The notes under the pieces were generated by a model that was not told the origin of the DNA, ran no database searches, and saw only the letters and a list, made by a program, of their open reading frames with translations. Positions 26,741 to 36,374 of a DNA stretch of 64,000 nucleotides are shown piece by piece. Origin of the DNA: Ferruginibacter sp. (GTDB taxonomy: Bacteria; Bacteroidota; Bacteroidia; Chitinophagales; Chitinophagaceae); NCBI GenBank assembly GCA_019638575.1, contig JAHBTN010000010.1:1-64000 (forward strand). Reading direction: 5' to 3'. Both the position numbers and the translations under genes were made by a program. Every line of letters starts with the position of its first letter. Position 1 is the first letter of the stretch.

Positions 26741-29209
26741 ATGGCAACACAAACCAATTATAGTTTTTCCGAAACATCCAAACAGGCTATGCATATTGCA
26801 TCGCAACTGGCAAAAGAAAATATGCATGCAACTTATGGAGCAGCTCATTTATTAAAAGCCTTACTTCACAAAGATTTTCCTGCATTAAAATTTCTTGAAG
26901 CCAAAGGTGTAGATGTTTATTACCTTGAAGAGTGGGCCGAAATAAGAATTGAACAATATCCCCGAACCGTAAAACCAACCGATGAACCCGGGCCGGATGA
27001 AAGTTGCGAAGCATTATTCAACGAAGCTGATCACCTGCATTTAAAAATGCAATATCATTCAATAGAACCTGAGTGCCTGTTAATTGCAATATCTACACCG
27101 GGTGTATCATTTGCGTATGAACAATTAAAAACCTACCCTGTTACATCAGCGCAATTATTACAATGGTATCAAAATACTACTACCCAAAAAGGCAGTGGCG
27201 GCAAGACAAACGGCAGCATCAATAAGCCATCGCCCAATGCCACTTACGAGGCGCTTGGCAAATATTGTATCGATAAACTTGCACAGGCAAAAGAAGGAGA
27301 GTTATACCAGGTGATTGGCAGGGATAAGGAAATAAGACAGGTATGTGAAATCATCAGCCGTAAATCAAAATCAAATGTAATTATTACCGGCGACCCCGGC
27401 GTAGGCAAAACTGCCTTGCTAAATGGCTTTGCTATGGCAGTTGTAAATGAAACAGTGCCCAAACATTTACAAAATATTTCCATCTACGAAATAGATAACG
27501 GTGCATTAATGGCCGGCGCCACTTATAAAGGAGAGATTGAGGACAGGATAAGAAAAATTATTAAAGACTTATCAAATTTTGAAAAACCGGTTTTATTTAT
27601 TGATGAAATACATACTTATATTGATAAGAATAATCCCAACGGCGGTGCAACAAGTATTTTAAAAGCAGAGTTAAGCAAAGGAATTTTAACCGTAATTGGC
27701 ACTACCACATTGGATGAATATCGTAAAAGCATTGAAAAAGATGAAACCTTCAGTCGCCGGTTTGAGGTGGTGAAACTAACCGAACCCGACACAGCTATTG
27801 CAGAAAAAATGTTGCGTAACCAGGCCGAGCATTATGAAAAACATCATAACCTTACAATTGATGATCCTGTTTTTGCCGAAGCTATAAAACTGGCAAGGCG
27901 TTTTATCAAAGACAGGAAATTACCCGATTCGGCTATTGATCTTTTAGACCGTACATTGGCGGTAAGCAGGATGATGACAGATACAGCATCGCAGGACGTA
28001 GAAAAATTAACAGGTAAATTAAATGAAATAAAAGAAGATGCCAATGATGAAGAATACCGTTGGCTGTATCACGAAGCACAAACAGGTTTTAGCCCGGTAT
28101 TACTGGCAAGGCATAACGAAGAAAAAGAGTTTAATAAGATTATTGACAAAGCCGAAATGCGTGGGTATTTAACATCAATGTTTCAAAGCCTTACTACAAT
28201 TGCATCTACAGAAAAAACACAAATAGATACAACCGATTTAAGCGCCGTGGTGGCCAATATAACAGGCATACCATTGGGTAAAATACAAACCAAAGAACAA
28301 CAACGACTGGTGAATATGGAAAACCATCTTCGTCAGCGTGTAATAGGGCAGGATCATGCACTGAAAACAGTTTCGGATGCCATACTGGAATCCCGGTCGG
28401 GGTTAAATAAAGCCGGGCAGCCCATTGCATCATTCTTTTTTCTTGGGCCTACCGGTACCGGTAAAACCGAATTGGCAAAATCGCTGGCCGAATTTTTGTT
28501 CCAGGATGAAAACTCAATCATCCGTTTCGATATGTCGGAATTTAAAGAAGAACATTCGGCTGCATTATTATACGGTGCACCACCGGGCTATGTGGGCTAC
28601 GAAGAAGGCGGTATGCTGGTAAACAAAATACGGCAGCAACCTTATGCCATTGTTTTATTTGATGAGATAGAAAAAGCACATCCATCTGTGTTTGATATTT
28701 TTCTGCAAATATTGGATGAAGGAAAAATGCACGACAGGTTAGGTAAGGAAGGAGACTTTTCAAATGCTGTTATTTTATTTACATCCAACATCGGCTCCGA
28801 GCATATTATCGAAACCTTTAACAAAGGCCAAATTCCAAAATCGGAAGACATGCTGGATATTATGAGCCGCTATTTTAGGCCCGAATTTTTAGCAAGGGTT
28901 ACCGAAATAATTCCTTTTGCACCGGTAAGTATTCAAAACGTGGTACGCATTTTCAATATTCATTTAAAACCATTGATAAAACAATTAGAGCAACAAGGCA
29001 TCACCTTAAACGTTACTGAAGAAGCGGCCGAACACCTGGCGCATCTTGGCTTTACGCCCAAATACGGCGTACGGCCATTGAAGGGTGTAATACGTACATC
29101 GCTGCGTAAACCATTAAGCCGAATGATCATCAACAGCGAAATAAAAAAAGGATCGGTAGTAACAGCTCAGGTAAATGAAAAAAAAGAATTAACTTGGAAA
29201 ATTAAATAA
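26741..29209 (+). CDS. tssH: T6SS sheath-recycling ATPase ClpV (TssH)
   Basis: The 822-aa protein has the ClpB/ClpV order. A Clp N-terminal domain covers about 1-150 (ATYGAAHLLKALLH). The first AAA+ domain has Walker A GDPGVGKTA near 217 and Walker B VLFIDEIH near 284. A shortened middle domain lies around 420-480. The second AAA+ domain has GPTGTGKTE near 568 and IVLFDEIEKAHP, followed by a C-terminal D2-small domain with YGVRPLKGVIR. ClpV disassembles contracted TssBC sheath. It is followed by tssB after 36 bases. A housekeeping ClpB is less likely because of the reduced middle domain and the location. Confidence 0.93.
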   Translation: MATQTNYSFSETSKQAMHIASQLAKENMHATYGAAHLLKALLHKDFPALKFLEAKGVDVYYLEEWAEIRIEQYPRTVKPTDEPGPDESCEALFNEADHLHLKMQYHSIEPECLLIAISTPGVSFAYEQLKTYPVTSAQLLQWYQNTTTQKGSGGKTNGSINKPSPNATYEALGKYCIDKLAQAKEGELYQVIGRDKEIRQVCEIISRKSKSNVIITGDPGVGKTALLNGFAMAVVNETVPKHLQNISIYEIDNGALMAGATYKGEIEDRIRKIIKDLSNFEKPVLFIDEIHTYIDKNNPNGGATSILKAELSKGILTVIGTTTLDEYRKSIEKDETFSRRFEVVKLTEPDTAIAEKMLRNQAEHYEKHHNLTIDDPVFAEAIKLARRFIKDRKLPDSAIDLLDRTLAVSRMMTDTASQDVEKLTGKLNEIKEDANDEEYRWLYHEAQTGFSPVLLARHNEEKEFNKIIDKAEMRGYLTSMFQSLTTIASTEKTQIDTTDLSAVVANITGIPLGKIQTKEQQRLVNMENHLRQRVIGQDHALKTVSDAILESRSGLNKAGQPIASFFFLGPTGTGKTELAKSLAEFLFQDENSIIRFDMSEFKEEHSAALLYGAPPGYVGYEEGGMLVNKIRQQPYAIVLFDEIEKAHPSVFDIFLQILDEGKMHDRLGKEGDFSNAVILFTSNIGSEHIIETFNKGQIPKSEDMLDIMSRYFRPEFLARVTEIIPFAPVSIQNVVRIFNIHLKPLIKQLEQQGITLNVTEEAAEHLAHLGFTPKYGVRPLKGVIRTSLRKPLSRMIINSEIKKGSVVTAQVNEKKELTWKIK

Positions 29210-29245
29210 AAAAAACAGTAATTTTAATACACTAAAACTTATTGT

Positions 29246-29695
29246 ATGGCAGATAATTATGGTATTGGCGGCAACGAAGTAAAAACAGATGCCAGTGAGG
29301 CATTTGCAGATATACCGCAAAACAGAACCCTGATGGCTGAAAAACTTACCAAGGATGCCCCGGTAAAGCCTGAAATTGTACATGGATTACAAACTGTAGA
29401 ACAGGTATTTGAACACTACAAACCCAATGTAAGCATCGATTTTGAAGATACAGACGGAGTAACTAAAAAAGAAACCCTGAGTTTTAAAAACCTGGGCGAT
29501 TTTGGTGTAAAGGGAATTACAGAACAAAGTGAGTTTTTAAAAGACAATGCATCGCAAAAAGAAGAATATTTCAGGATTATTAAACAACTTAAATCGAATA
29601 AGATTTTAAAATCTGCCTTGGCTGACCCTGAGGCAAAAAAAGCATTGCTGGATGCCATACAGGGAATGGTGGCAGAATTGGAAGGAAATAAATAA
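29246..29695 (+). CDS. tssB: T6SS sheath small subunit TssB
   Basis: The 149-aa protein has the TssB/VipA signature NRTLMAEKLTKDAPVKPEIV (about 29-48), followed by VEQVFEHYKPNVSIDFEDTDG and a helical C-terminus (AKKALLDAIQGMVAELEG). TssB pairs with TssC in the contractile sheath. Here a second hcp gene is placed between tssB and tssC, which is unusual for the pair. Confidence 0.9.
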   Translation: MADNYGIGGNEVKTDASEAFADIPQNRTLMAEKLTKDAPVKPEIVHGLQTVEQVFEHYKPNVSIDFEDTDGVTKKETLSFKNLGDFGVKGITEQSEFLKDNASQKEEYFRIIKQLKSNKILKSALADPEAKKALLDAIQGMVAELEGNK

Positions 29696-29755
29696 GATGA
29701 GATTGTGGGTTGCCTGAAAATCATTGTTGGATTGTAAAATATTAAACAGAATAAA

Positions 29756-30250
29756 ATGTCATTCCAGGCCAGGTTGATAATAGATGATAATACTTTCACA
29801 GTTTTAAGTGCAGAGTATGCTCTGAGTATTCCTTATGATGAACATAACCGACCGACAGGCAGATTAAGAGGAGGTATTATTGATTTAACTTTTGAATCGG
29901 GTAGCGCCAATTCATTTGTGTTACTGGAATGGATTATGTATCGTATGAATAAAGAAGGAAGAATTGAGTTTTCGAGAAGGGATACAGGAAGCAGTACTCA
30001 AAAAGTGGTAACATTTAGGGAAGCCTATTGTGTGTATATGAAAGATATTTTTGTTTCAAACGGAGCTAGTCCCATGGTTACCAAAATCACTATATCGGCT
30101 CACACAATTGATATAGATAATCAAGTGTTGCATAATAGCTGGCCGGGTATCGAATCATCCGATTCAGACAGCAGTAGCGCAAGCAGCAGCGGTTCAGATA
30201 GTTCTTCATCACATGATATACAATCATCTAATAGCCTTTCATTTGATTAA
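29756..30250 (+). CDS. Second Hcp (TssD) with Ser/Asp-rich C-terminal tail
   Basis: Residues 1-128 align with the Hcp at 20196: MSFQARLIIDDNTFTVLSAEYALSIPYDEHNRPTGRLRGG corresponds to MSFKAKF...STGRPSSITRGG, and MVTKITISAHTIDIDN to the last strand. Residues about 129-164 are a low-complexity tail made almost entirely of Ser, Asp and Ala. The core identity is modest by eye, so it may form its own rings or cap the tube. It lies between tssB (60-base gap) and tssC (42-base gap). The tail could sit in the tube lumen or act as a tether; both are inferences. Confidence 0.87.
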   Translation: MSFQARLIIDDNTFTVLSAEYALSIPYDEHNRPTGRLRGGIIDLTFESGSANSFVLLEWIMYRMNKEGRIEFSRRDTGSSTQKVVTFREAYCVYMKDIFVSNGASPMVTKITISAHTIDIDNQVLHNSWPGIESSDSDSSSASSSGSDSSSSHDIQSSNSLSFD

Positions 30251-30292
30251 CTAATAAATAATAACGATAACTTAAATACAAAACTACAAGCT

Positions 30293-31672
30293 ATGGCGGA
30301 TAATATGGAGCAACAATCGGCACCTCAACAGGAAGTTCAACAAGAAAGGCCGGCGATAAAAAATCCTTTAGAGTTTTTAAAAACAAGTAGCGAAAAGCTT
30401 GCAAAGTTTGGCGGTTTCGACCTGATTGAATCCACTATTGAAGGAACCCAGAACCTGAATCCTGACAGGAAAGCAAGAAGAAATATCTTTCTTACCGAAC
30501 AACAAAAAAAAGGTGAAAGGGATTCACTAAAAAAAGCATTACTTGTATGGGCTAAAGTATTAGAAGGTAATAGCGAAATTTCTGATATGGTAAATATGTG
30601 TGAGGAAAAAGCAGCAAGCAGCCAAAAAGTACTGGAGCAAAACCTGGCCAAAGCCGTTGAAGAAACTAAAGACCTGGAACGTTCTTACAGGAACGTGGCC
30701 TTGTTTTTTAAAAATACCGAATCGGATAAATTAAAAAATGTTTCTTTCATCAATTGCGAACTTGACCAGATGAAAGACCTGGATAATACCCGTTTTATTG
30801 ATGCCGTGAATGAAGAATTGAAAATGAATTTCGACAGGCTTGATTTACGCAATAACTATAGCATCATGGTGTTGCCGGGCTACCTCGGTTCAAACAAAGT
30901 GGTAGAAAAATGGGCTAAGATAGCGCATGAACACAAAGTGATGCTGGTAACCGATTTTGAACACCTTGATGCACCTGATGATGTGATGGAAATGTTTGAG
31001 ATGGCTAACCTTACTGCCGGCGATAAATTTAAATCGAACGTGATGATGACCTGTAACTGGCTGGTAGGCCGTGGTAAGTTTGCCGAGTTGGGAGAAGAAG
31101 ATGACCTGTATGTGCCGCCTTCAGGCGCATTGGCCGGTAAGGTTTACCGCACGCTAATGAGTCAGGTTACTGCAGGAAAAAAATTCGGTAGCATGAACGA
31201 AGTGGATGGTGTTAAGTTTCCATTGAAAAAAAGTGAAATAGCCAGTATAGAAAAAATGGGGCTTGTGCCCATGGTAAATGAATATGGTAAAGTGATGGCC
31301 TTTTCTGCAAAAACTTTGTTTAACGGCGATAATCTTGGCTTACAAACTTATTCGGTAGTTAGGGTATTTGATTATGTTACAAAAGTGATGATGGATTTTC
31401 TTAATCGCAGGGCATTTGAAAACTTTAATGCCAATACTCGAAAAGATTTAATGAGCCAGATTGTTAAGTTTCTTGATAGCATCACCGGCCCCGATAAATT
31501 AATTGAAGATTTTACCATCAAGCGTTTTGAACAAGACCCGGTTCAAAAAGATAAAATACATCTTGATATTCACATGAAACCTTATTTCCCGGCCAAAAAC
31601 TTTATGATTAAAATGGAAGGACAAAAAGGTGATGATGGTACTGCATGGGATACTAATTACGATCAGCAATAG
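30293..31672 (+). CDS. tssC: T6SS sheath large subunit TssC
   Basis: The 459-aa cytoplasmic protein is of the Bacteroidota TssC type. It has FIDAVNEELKMNFDRLDLRNNYSIMVLPGYLGS (about 163-195), DFEHLDAPDDVMEMFEMANL and MMTCNWLVGRGKFAELGEEDDLYVPPSGALAG (about 248-280). TssC and TssB form the contractile sheath. It is the last gene of the plus-strand tss arm; a strong terminator follows 22 bases later. Confidence 0.92.
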   Translation: MADNMEQQSAPQQEVQQERPAIKNPLEFLKTSSEKLAKFGGFDLIESTIEGTQNLNPDRKARRNIFLTEQQKKGERDSLKKALLVWAKVLEGNSEISDMVNMCEEKAASSQKVLEQNLAKAVEETKDLERSYRNVALFFKNTESDKLKNVSFINCELDQMKDLDNTRFIDAVNEELKMNFDRLDLRNNYSIMVLPGYLGSNKVVEKWAKIAHEHKVMLVTDFEHLDAPDDVMEMFEMANLTAGDKFKSNVMMTCNWLVGRGKFAELGEEDDLYVPPSGALAGKVYRTLMSQVTAGKKFGSMNEVDGVKFPLKKSEIASIEKMGLVPMVNEYGKVMAFSAKTLFNGDNLGLQTYSVVRVFDYVTKVMMDFLNRRAFENFNANTRKDLMSQIVKFLDSITGPDKLIEDFTIKRFEQDPVQKDKIHLDIHMKPYFPAKNFMIKMEGQKGDDGTAWDTNYDQQ

Positions 31673-31694
31673 TTTCAAAAATAATTTTACATAT

Positions 31695-31730
31695 AAAATA
31701 CCTCAACATGTTTTTGTTGAGGTATTTTTT
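31695..31730 (+). terminator. Terminator of the T6SS plus-strand arm
   Basis: A 14-bp perfect stem (31695-31708 with 31715-31728, loop TGTTTT) ends in a T-run on the plus strand, directly after tssC. Confidence 0.9.
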
Positions 31731-31770
31731 TACATCTTATTAAATTTCTATTACTCATCTTATCAGGGTA

Positions 31771-31801
31771 TTTTTAGCGCAGATTAAAAACAGTACTTTT
31801 G
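31771..31801 (+). promoter_or_regulatory. Candidate promoter of the sensor-kinase gene
   Basis: TTTT (31771-31774) is followed after 19 bases by TACTTTTG (31794-31801), a full match to TAnnTTTG. Transcription would begin near 31808, just before the proposed CTG start at 31819. The -33 element is imperfect. Confidence 0.45.
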
Positions 31802-31818
31802 AAGTTAAAAAATTTTAA

Positions 31819-34800
31819 CTGAAACTTTGTTTTTACATACAATTTGTAGCATTATCCTTATTGCTTTATTGCAGTAATATTTGTATTGCCCAGGTTTATT
31901 ATAAAGGAAGAAACTTTACAACCGAGGATGGTTTATCTGATAACAGGATTACCTGTTTTTATAAAGACAAAACAGGCTTTATTTGGATAGGAACAAAAAA
32001 TGGGTTGAACAGGTATGATGGGCATTCTTTTAAAATTTTCAGGCCTTCAAAATTAAATTCTATTTCAAATGAAACTATCAATGATATTGCCGGTGATAAA
32101 AATGGCCGTATCTGGGTGGCCACCATGGATGGGCTTAATTGTTACAATCCCAAAACCAATCATTGGGATGTATTGCGGCCCGGCGCTATAAAAGGCGATA
32201 ACGAAATACCAAATATCCTCACCTGGAAATTATGGTTTGATGAAACAGGTTTGTTATGGGTAGCCTCCGATGTGTTTGCATTTACCAGTTACGATGTAGA
32301 TAAAAAGAAATTCACTTATTATGATTGGCCTGCATTTGCAAGACAAAACTTAAACACGGCAAGCACCGGAAAATACAACAGCATACAGCGGTTTACCCAA
32401 AAAAACAAAACAGTTTTTTGGCTGGGTACAACTAAAGGGCTTGTAAAACTTGATATCAAATCAAAACAATTCACTTTTATTGGCGCAGGATATTATGGCG
32501 ATGTGTTAGATATAAGGTACGATAGCCTGCATAAAAAAGTTTACTTGTCGGTACAGGGCGGCCATGTTTTTTGTTATGATGAAAAAACGGGTTTGTATCA
32601 GCAGGTACATGCCTTGCCCGAAAATTATCCTTCTACAACATTTGTAAAAGAACCGGAAGATGAAATTTGGATGGCATCCGATAAAGGGTTACTAAAGATA
32701 AACCCAAAAACCGGGCAAGCAACATATCCTGTTTCAATTCCCTTTTCCGGATCACTTTTAACTGGCGGCGCCACTTCTATTTATACCGATAATAACGGCA
32801 TCAGGTGGGTTGGCACACCAAATGGAATCACTAAAATTGACCAGGCAAACCTTAATTCAACTTTTTTACCGCTACTGCCAGGTTCGGATAAGGATGGAAA
32901 GAATGATGTAACCGGTGTTTATTTCGATAGCCTTGCAAACAGTTATTTTGTTTGTGTTTTAAACCCCGCCGCAGTTTACATCATCAACAAAACAACCGGA
33001 ACAATTGATAAGGTTACAAAAGATAAATCAGGAAAACAATTTGAAGGTTGTAACCTGGTAAAGAATGATGCATCAGGAAATATATGGTTGCTAACCCGTA
33101 ACAATGTTTACCGGTACAGCCGTGCCGAAAAATCTTTTTCAAAGTTTAAGTTGCCCAACAACGATACGGTTGTAGTTTACAGGGATATGGTGCAGGATGC
33201 AGAAGGCAATTATTGGTTTGCTTCTTTCCATAGCGGCATCTATTATTATAATAATGCAGCCAGGCAATTTGTAACACTAAAAGACAGTGTTGCATTTTTA
33301 TTGCAAACATCTGCAAGCTGCCTGTATGCAGATAATAAACACAAGGAAGTTTGGATTGGCACTTTTGGAAACAGTTTGCTTAAGTACAACCTCAGCACAA
33401 AAAAACTGGAAGTGTTTTGGGAAACAGAAAAAACAAAAGACTATGTTGCCTTATTGTTGGTGGATGATATTTGTGCAGATACCAAAGGGAATATATGGGT
33501 AGCCACTAATTCTGGTGGACTTTTTCGATATAACAGGAACCAGCCTTATGAAAAGTCTTTTTCAAAGTTTGATATGAAATCGGGCATGGTTACCAACAAT
33601 ATCATCTCTGTAGCAGCAGGCGCCGATTCGGTGATATGGTTTCTATCTGGCAGTGGTGTATTTGCAATAAATACAAACGGTATTCCATTAATGAATAAGC
33701 AGGATAACCGGCTCTTTAAATTTTCTACTTATGCACATGATTTCAGCAATCCACACAATATATATTATGATGAAACAAACAAAGAAGTTTTAATAGGCGC
33801 TGGTGGAGGGCTGCTGATGTATCACCCGTTAAAAGAAAATGATCCGTTGCAGTTTCCTTTGGTTTTTACTGAAATAAATATTGATGGCAAAACAATCATA
33901 CCTGTACCCGGCCAAAACTACGCAGGCATGCACCTTGCTTATGGCACTAAAAGTGTTACTATAAAATTTGCCGGGCTTTATTATGGCGAATCTGATGAAA
34001 TTGAATACGAGTACAAACTAAATGGCTATGACAAGCAATGGCAGCCTGCAGGAAATAAATTTGAAGCCACTTATCAAAACCTGCCCGAAGGCGATTATTC
34101 CTTTTCGGTAAGGGCTGTTACAAACGGTGGTAAGGAAGTGGCCAGCCTGTCGGGCTTCTCTTTCAATATACCGCCCTATTTTTGGCAAACATGGTGGTTT
34201 GTAGCATTGTTTTTTTTACTGGTAATTGCAGCCGTTTACTGGATAGTACATTCTTTGTTGCAAAAACTAAAAGAAGAGGAACAGTTAAATGCATTTGCAA
34301 CATCGCTCTACGGTCAATCTACCATTGATGATATTTTTTGGGATACGGCACAAAACTGTATCACATTACTTGGCTTTATAGATTGTGTGGTGTACCAGAA
34401 AGATGAACACCGGGAAGTATTGATACAGCGGGCTGCTGCAGGCCCCAAAAACCCTGGCGAAAAAAGGCAGATAATTAACCTGATGGAGATACCGGTAGGC
34501 AAAGGTGTGGTGGGTTATGTTTGCAGCACGGGCAAAGCATTGATGATACCTGATACAAGCAAAGACCCAAGGTATATTGTAGATGATGAAGCAAGGCTTT
34601 CAGAAATCACCGTGCCTGTTTTTATTGATGGAAAAGTGTTTGCGGTGATTGATTCTGAACATCCTCAAAAAAACTATTTCACAAAAAGGCATTTACGTGT
34701 GGTTAAAAAAATTGCAGCTATTTGTGCAGAAAGGATATCGAAATATTTGTCGGAAGAAAGGCTGCGAACAAAAATTGCCAGGGACCTGCACGATGAAATG

Positions 34801-35358
34801 GGCTCTACACTCACAAGCATTAATGTGTTAAGTAAAGTGGCCATGCAATCGGGTTCGCTAAGTAGCGATGTAACAGGATACCTGCAAAAGATAAAAGACA
34901 ATTCGGGTATAATGATGGAAAGTATGAGTGATATTGTGTGGGCTATAAACCCCATGAACGACAGTATAGAAAAAGTGCTTTTGCGTATGAAAGAATTTGC
35001 AGCAGAGATGCTGGAGCCGGCCAAAATGAATTATTACTTTAAAGTGGAAGGCAACCTCGGTAAATCTTTACTTAACCTTGAAGAACGCAAAGACCTGTAT
35101 ATGATTTTTAAAGAAGCAATAAACAATGCGGTTAAATACAGCGAAGCCACCGAAATAAGTATCAACCTCACCGTTCAAAACAATGTACTGCAGTTACAGG
35201 TAACCGATAACGGCAAAGGTTTCAACAGTGAAAACAATTATAGCGGCAATGGATTAAGAAATATGAACAGCAGGGCATTGGCTATGCTGGCAACACTCAC
35301 CATCCACTCCATCCAAAATGCAGGCACAACCATTTTGCTACGCAAAAGCATCACATGA
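31819..35358 (+). CDS. Reg_prop/Y_Y_Y sensor histidine kinase with GAF domain
   Basis: One-piece periplasmic sensor kinase of about 1,179 aa. A two-bladed-set beta propeller made of Reg_prop repeats (DKTGFIWIGTKNGLNRYDG, DKNGRIWVATMDGLNCYN and similar) covers about 25-690. A Y_Y_Y domain (EYEYKLNGYDKQWQPAGN) follows, then a membrane helix (FVALFFLLVIAAVYWIV), a GAF domain, and a HisKA_3 helix with ARDLHDEMGSTL. An HATPase end has DNGKGF. The signal peptide (KLCFYIQFVALSLLLYCSNICIAQ) reads back to a CTG at 31819. An in-frame stop at 31816 blocks any earlier start, and the first ATG/GTG/TTG choice (TTG, 31861) would cut the signal in half. It is paired with the regulator gene 66 bases downstream. 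Confidence 0.9.
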   Translation: MKLCFYIQFVALSLLLYCSNICIAQVYYKGRNFTTEDGLSDNRITCFYKDKTGFIWIGTKNGLNRYDGHSFKIFRPSKLNSISNETINDIAGDKNGRIWVATMDGLNCYNPKTNHWDVLRPGAIKGDNEIPNILTWKLWFDETGLLWVASDVFAFTSYDVDKKKFTYYDWPAFARQNLNTASTGKYNSIQRFTQKNKTVFWLGTTKGLVKLDIKSKQFTFIGAGYYGDVLDIRYDSLHKKVYLSVQGGHVFCYDEKTGLYQQVHALPENYPSTTFVKEPEDEIWMASDKGLLKINPKTGQATYPVSIPFSGSLLTGGATSIYTDNNGIRWVGTPNGITKIDQANLNSTFLPLLPGSDKDGKNDVTGVYFDSLANSYFVCVLNPAAVYIINKTTGTIDKVTKDKSGKQFEGCNLVKNDASGNIWLLTRNNVYRYSRAEKSFSKFKLPNNDTVVVYRDMVQDAEGNYWFASFHSGIYYYNNAARQFVTLKDSVAFLLQTSASCLYADNKHKEVWIGTFGNSLLKYNLSTKKLEVFWETEKTKDYVALLLVDDICADTKGNIWVATNSGGLFRYNRNQPYEKSFSKFDMKSGMVTNNIISVAAGADSVIWFLSGSGVFAINTNGIPLMNKQDNRLFKFSTYAHDFSNPHNIYYDETNKEVLIGAGGGLLMYHPLKENDPLQFPLVFTEINIDGKTIIPVPGQNYAGMHLAYGTKSVTIKFAGLYYGESDEIEYEYKLNGYDKQWQPAGNKFEATYQNLPEGDYSFSVRAVTNGGKEVASLSGFSFNIPPYFWQTWWFVALFFLLVIAAVYWIVHSLLQKLKEEEQLNAFATSLYGQSTIDDIFWDTAQNCITLLGFIDCVVYQKDEHREVLIQRAAAGPKNPGEKRQIINLMEIPVGKGVVGYVCSTGKALMIPDTSKDPRYIVDDEARLSEITVPVFIDGKVFAVIDSEHPQKNYFTKRHLRVVKKIAAICAERISKYLSEERLRTKIARDLHDEMGSTLTSINVLSKVAMQSGSLSSDVTGYLQKIKDNSGIMMESMSDIVWAINPMNDSIEKVLLRMKEFAAEMLEPAKMNYYFKVEGNLGKSLLNLEERKDLYMIFKEAINNAVKYSEATEISINLTVQNNVLQLQVTDNGKGFNSENNYSGNGLRNMNSRALAMLATLTIHSIQNAGTTILLRKSIT

Positions 35359-35424
35359 TAAGGGTATGCATTTTTAAAATAAAGTTCATTAAGTTGCATG
35401 CCAACAAGTGTCAAGGAGAAAAAA

Positions 35425-36066
35425 ATGCCGGTAAAAATTATTATATACGACGATAATCAGAATTTAAGAGAAAGCCTTTCGAACCTGCTTGCGTTAACGG
35501 GCGAGTATTCCATCATGGGCAGTTTTGCCAACTGCGAAAATGTGGAAGCGGAAGTGTTAAAAATGCAGCCCGATGTGATATTGATGGATATTGATATGCC
35601 GGTGGTAAATGGTATTGAAGCGGTAAAAAAAATACGTAGGTTTAACGAGCAGGTGCAAATAATCATCCTTACAGTGTTTGATGATAATACACATGTGTTT
35701 GAAGCATTGTATGCCGGCGCTAACGGCTACCTGCTTAAAAAATATATTTCAGATAAGTTGATACACGCCATACAGGATGTATTAACAGGTGGTGCGCCCA
35801 TGAGCCCTTCTATTGCACGAATGGTGATAAACAATATGCAGCAACCGGTGCAGCAGGCCATTTCTAAATCCGATTACCAGTTAACCTCCCGTGAAAAAGA
35901 GATACTGCAATTACTGGCACAAGGAAATAGTTTTAAAATGATTGCAGCCGACCTGTTAATCAGCATTGATACAGTACGCACACATATCAAACACATATAC
36001 GACAAATTGCATGTTCGATCCCAGATTGAAGCCGTTAGTAAAGCTATTAACGAAAAACTTGTATAG
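35425..36066 (+). CDS. LuxR/NarL-type response regulator
   Basis: The protein has a receiver domain (about 1-120) with VIIYDDNQNLRESL, phospho-acceptor in DVILMDIDMPVVNG and Lys in GYLLKKYIS. A LuxR helix-turn-helix (about 150-210) has LTSREKEILQLLAQGNSFKMIAADLLISIDTVRTHIKHI. I chose the ATG at 35425 because AAGGAG lies 9 bases upstream and the domain begins there; an ATG at 35398 would add nine residues. It is the likely partner of the kinase upstream. Confidence 0.9.
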   Translation: MPVKIIIYDDNQNLRESLSNLLALTGEYSIMGSFANCENVEAEVLKMQPDVILMDIDMPVVNGIEAVKKIRRFNEQVQIIILTVFDDNTHVFEALYAGANGYLLKKYISDKLIHAIQDVLTGGAPMSPSIARMVINNMQQPVQQAISKSDYQLTSREKEILQLLAQGNSFKMIAADLLISIDTVRTHIKHIYDKLHVRSQIEAVSKAINEKLV

Positions 36067-36374
36067 TTTTTTTACTAAGTAAACTTTCTCTTTTATAATT
36101 GATTGAATCTTAATTGTAATTTATTTATGTTGAAATATATACTACAAACAGGTATCACATCATTTGGGTATTGTATAGTAAATATCTTTTCATCAATTTT
36201 GAAAAATAATTAAGGCAATAAGCGCTAACCTTTTTTATACGAACAAAAAACAGAATTAAAGGTTTTGAGTTCCAGAAAATATTTAACCCTGGTATTTTCT
36301 GCCTATAAAATTTTAATCCAGCATAGTTAGTACAATAAACAGAATTATTTTTTAAAAAACAAAAAATTACAACT
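36067..36374. other. Non-coding spacer
   Basis: A 308-base AT-rich gap separates the response regulator from the small gene at 36375. I see no reading frame, RNA gene or full TAnnTTTG element. The final 30 bases before the start codon are almost pure A/T. Confidence 0.6.
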
